Positions 6,536-6,627 of a DNA stretch of 6,627 nt are shown in pieces. Within the stretch, counting starts at the first letter, position 1, and every line of letters starts with the position of its first letter. The translations under genes and the position numbers were made by a program. This DNA is from Bacillota bacterium (lineage in GTDB: Bacteria > Bacillota > Clostridia > Acetivibrionales > DTU013), in assembly GCA_023409615.1 (NCBI GenBank), contig JAEYRF010000007.1, forward strand, positions 1 through 6,627, read 5' to 3'. The notes beneath the pieces are model-generated. The model had not been told where the DNA came from and searched no databases. It saw nothing but the letters and a program-made list of their open reading frames with translations.

Positions 6536-6627
6536 ATGGTAAATCTTTATAATCAAATCTCATTATCCGACACATTTCTGGAATGCAAGAATACTTACCA
6601 AAATGATAAACCAAAGTTTCTGGAACT
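6536..6627 (+). CDS. Transposase, N-terminal fragment (runs off the window)
   Basis: Thirty full codons are visible, starting MVNLYNQISLSDTF and ending at KPKFLE. This opening resembles that of a DDE-type transposase I recall from many Clostridia (MxNLYNQISLSDTF..C..), normally several hundred residues long. The catalytic residues lie outside the window, so neither the IS family nor whether the gene is intact can be stated. The start is well supported: AAAGGAGG at 6521-6528, 7 bases before the ATG. Translation is probably limited by the leader hairpin at 6467-6535. No homology search could be run; the identity rests on recognition of the N-terminus and on the IS-like leader. Confidence 0.7.
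   Translation, partial: MVNLYNQISLSDTFLECKNTYQNDKPKFLE

Larger units (their letters stand above)
6454..6627 (+). mobile_element. Insertion sequence, left end only (boundary approximate)
   Basis: This stretch carries a promoter, a structured leader and the start of a transposase that runs off the window. The exact IS end cannot be placed, because the right terminal inverted repeat and the target duplication are outside the view. The given left limit is a guess just right of the hairpin at 6419-6453; that hairpin may itself belong to the element. The IS diverges from the hydrolase operon and lies within 160 bases of its first codon. Confidence 0.6.

Overview
The window looks like an accessory region of a low-to-moderate G+C Firmicute, most likely a clostridial (Lachnospiraceae/Ruminiclostridium-like) genome. 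This rests on AAGGAG-type ribosome sites, the style of the HAMP-PAS-GGDEF-HD-GYP protein, and a transposase N-terminus of a type I recall from Clostridia. The assignment is from recall of protein families, not from a search.

Layout. (1) Positions 2-2071, plus strand: the 3' part of a membrane-bound cyclic-di-GMP enzyme (Cache-like sensor end, TM helix, HAMP, PAS, GGDEF with I-site, HD-GYP). Its 5' end lies outside the window. (2) Positions 2178-6375, minus strand: a tight co-directional cluster. In transcription order it holds a cytoplasmic GH63-type glycoside hydrolase, an uncharacterised uroporphyrinogen-decarboxylase-superfamily protein, and a short-chain dehydrogenase/reductase with an altered active site. 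Gaps are 57 and 34 bases. (3) At 2146-2090 the start of a fourth gene follows in the same direction: about 19 codons of a Dabb (stress-responsive A/B barrel) protein. It is cut off about 20 bases from the stop of the convergent c-di-GMP gene, which marks a rearrangement junction. (4) Positions about 6454-6627, plus strand: the left end of an insertion sequence with promoter, strong ribosome site and the first 30 codons of a transposase, diverging from the operon. There is no gene-free stretch above 300 bases; the largest gap is 6376-6535.

How the genes may work together. The hydrolase would release a sugar from an imported glycoside. The SDR would oxidise or reduce a product. The UROD-like protein could act as a methyl- or one-carbon-transfer enzyme or an unknown lyase on the sugar or aglycone. 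No transporter, regulator or corrinoid protein is visible, so substrate and pathway are inference. The operon is flanked by a truncated gene on one side and an IS on the other, which suggests a remodelled or acquired segment.

Best leads: a long hairpin in the IS leader that would mask the transposase ribosome site only in transcripts entering from outside; the truncated Dabb gene and junction; the UROD-superfamily protein in a sugar operon; and the SDR with Cys/Thr in place of the usual catalytic Asn/Ser.
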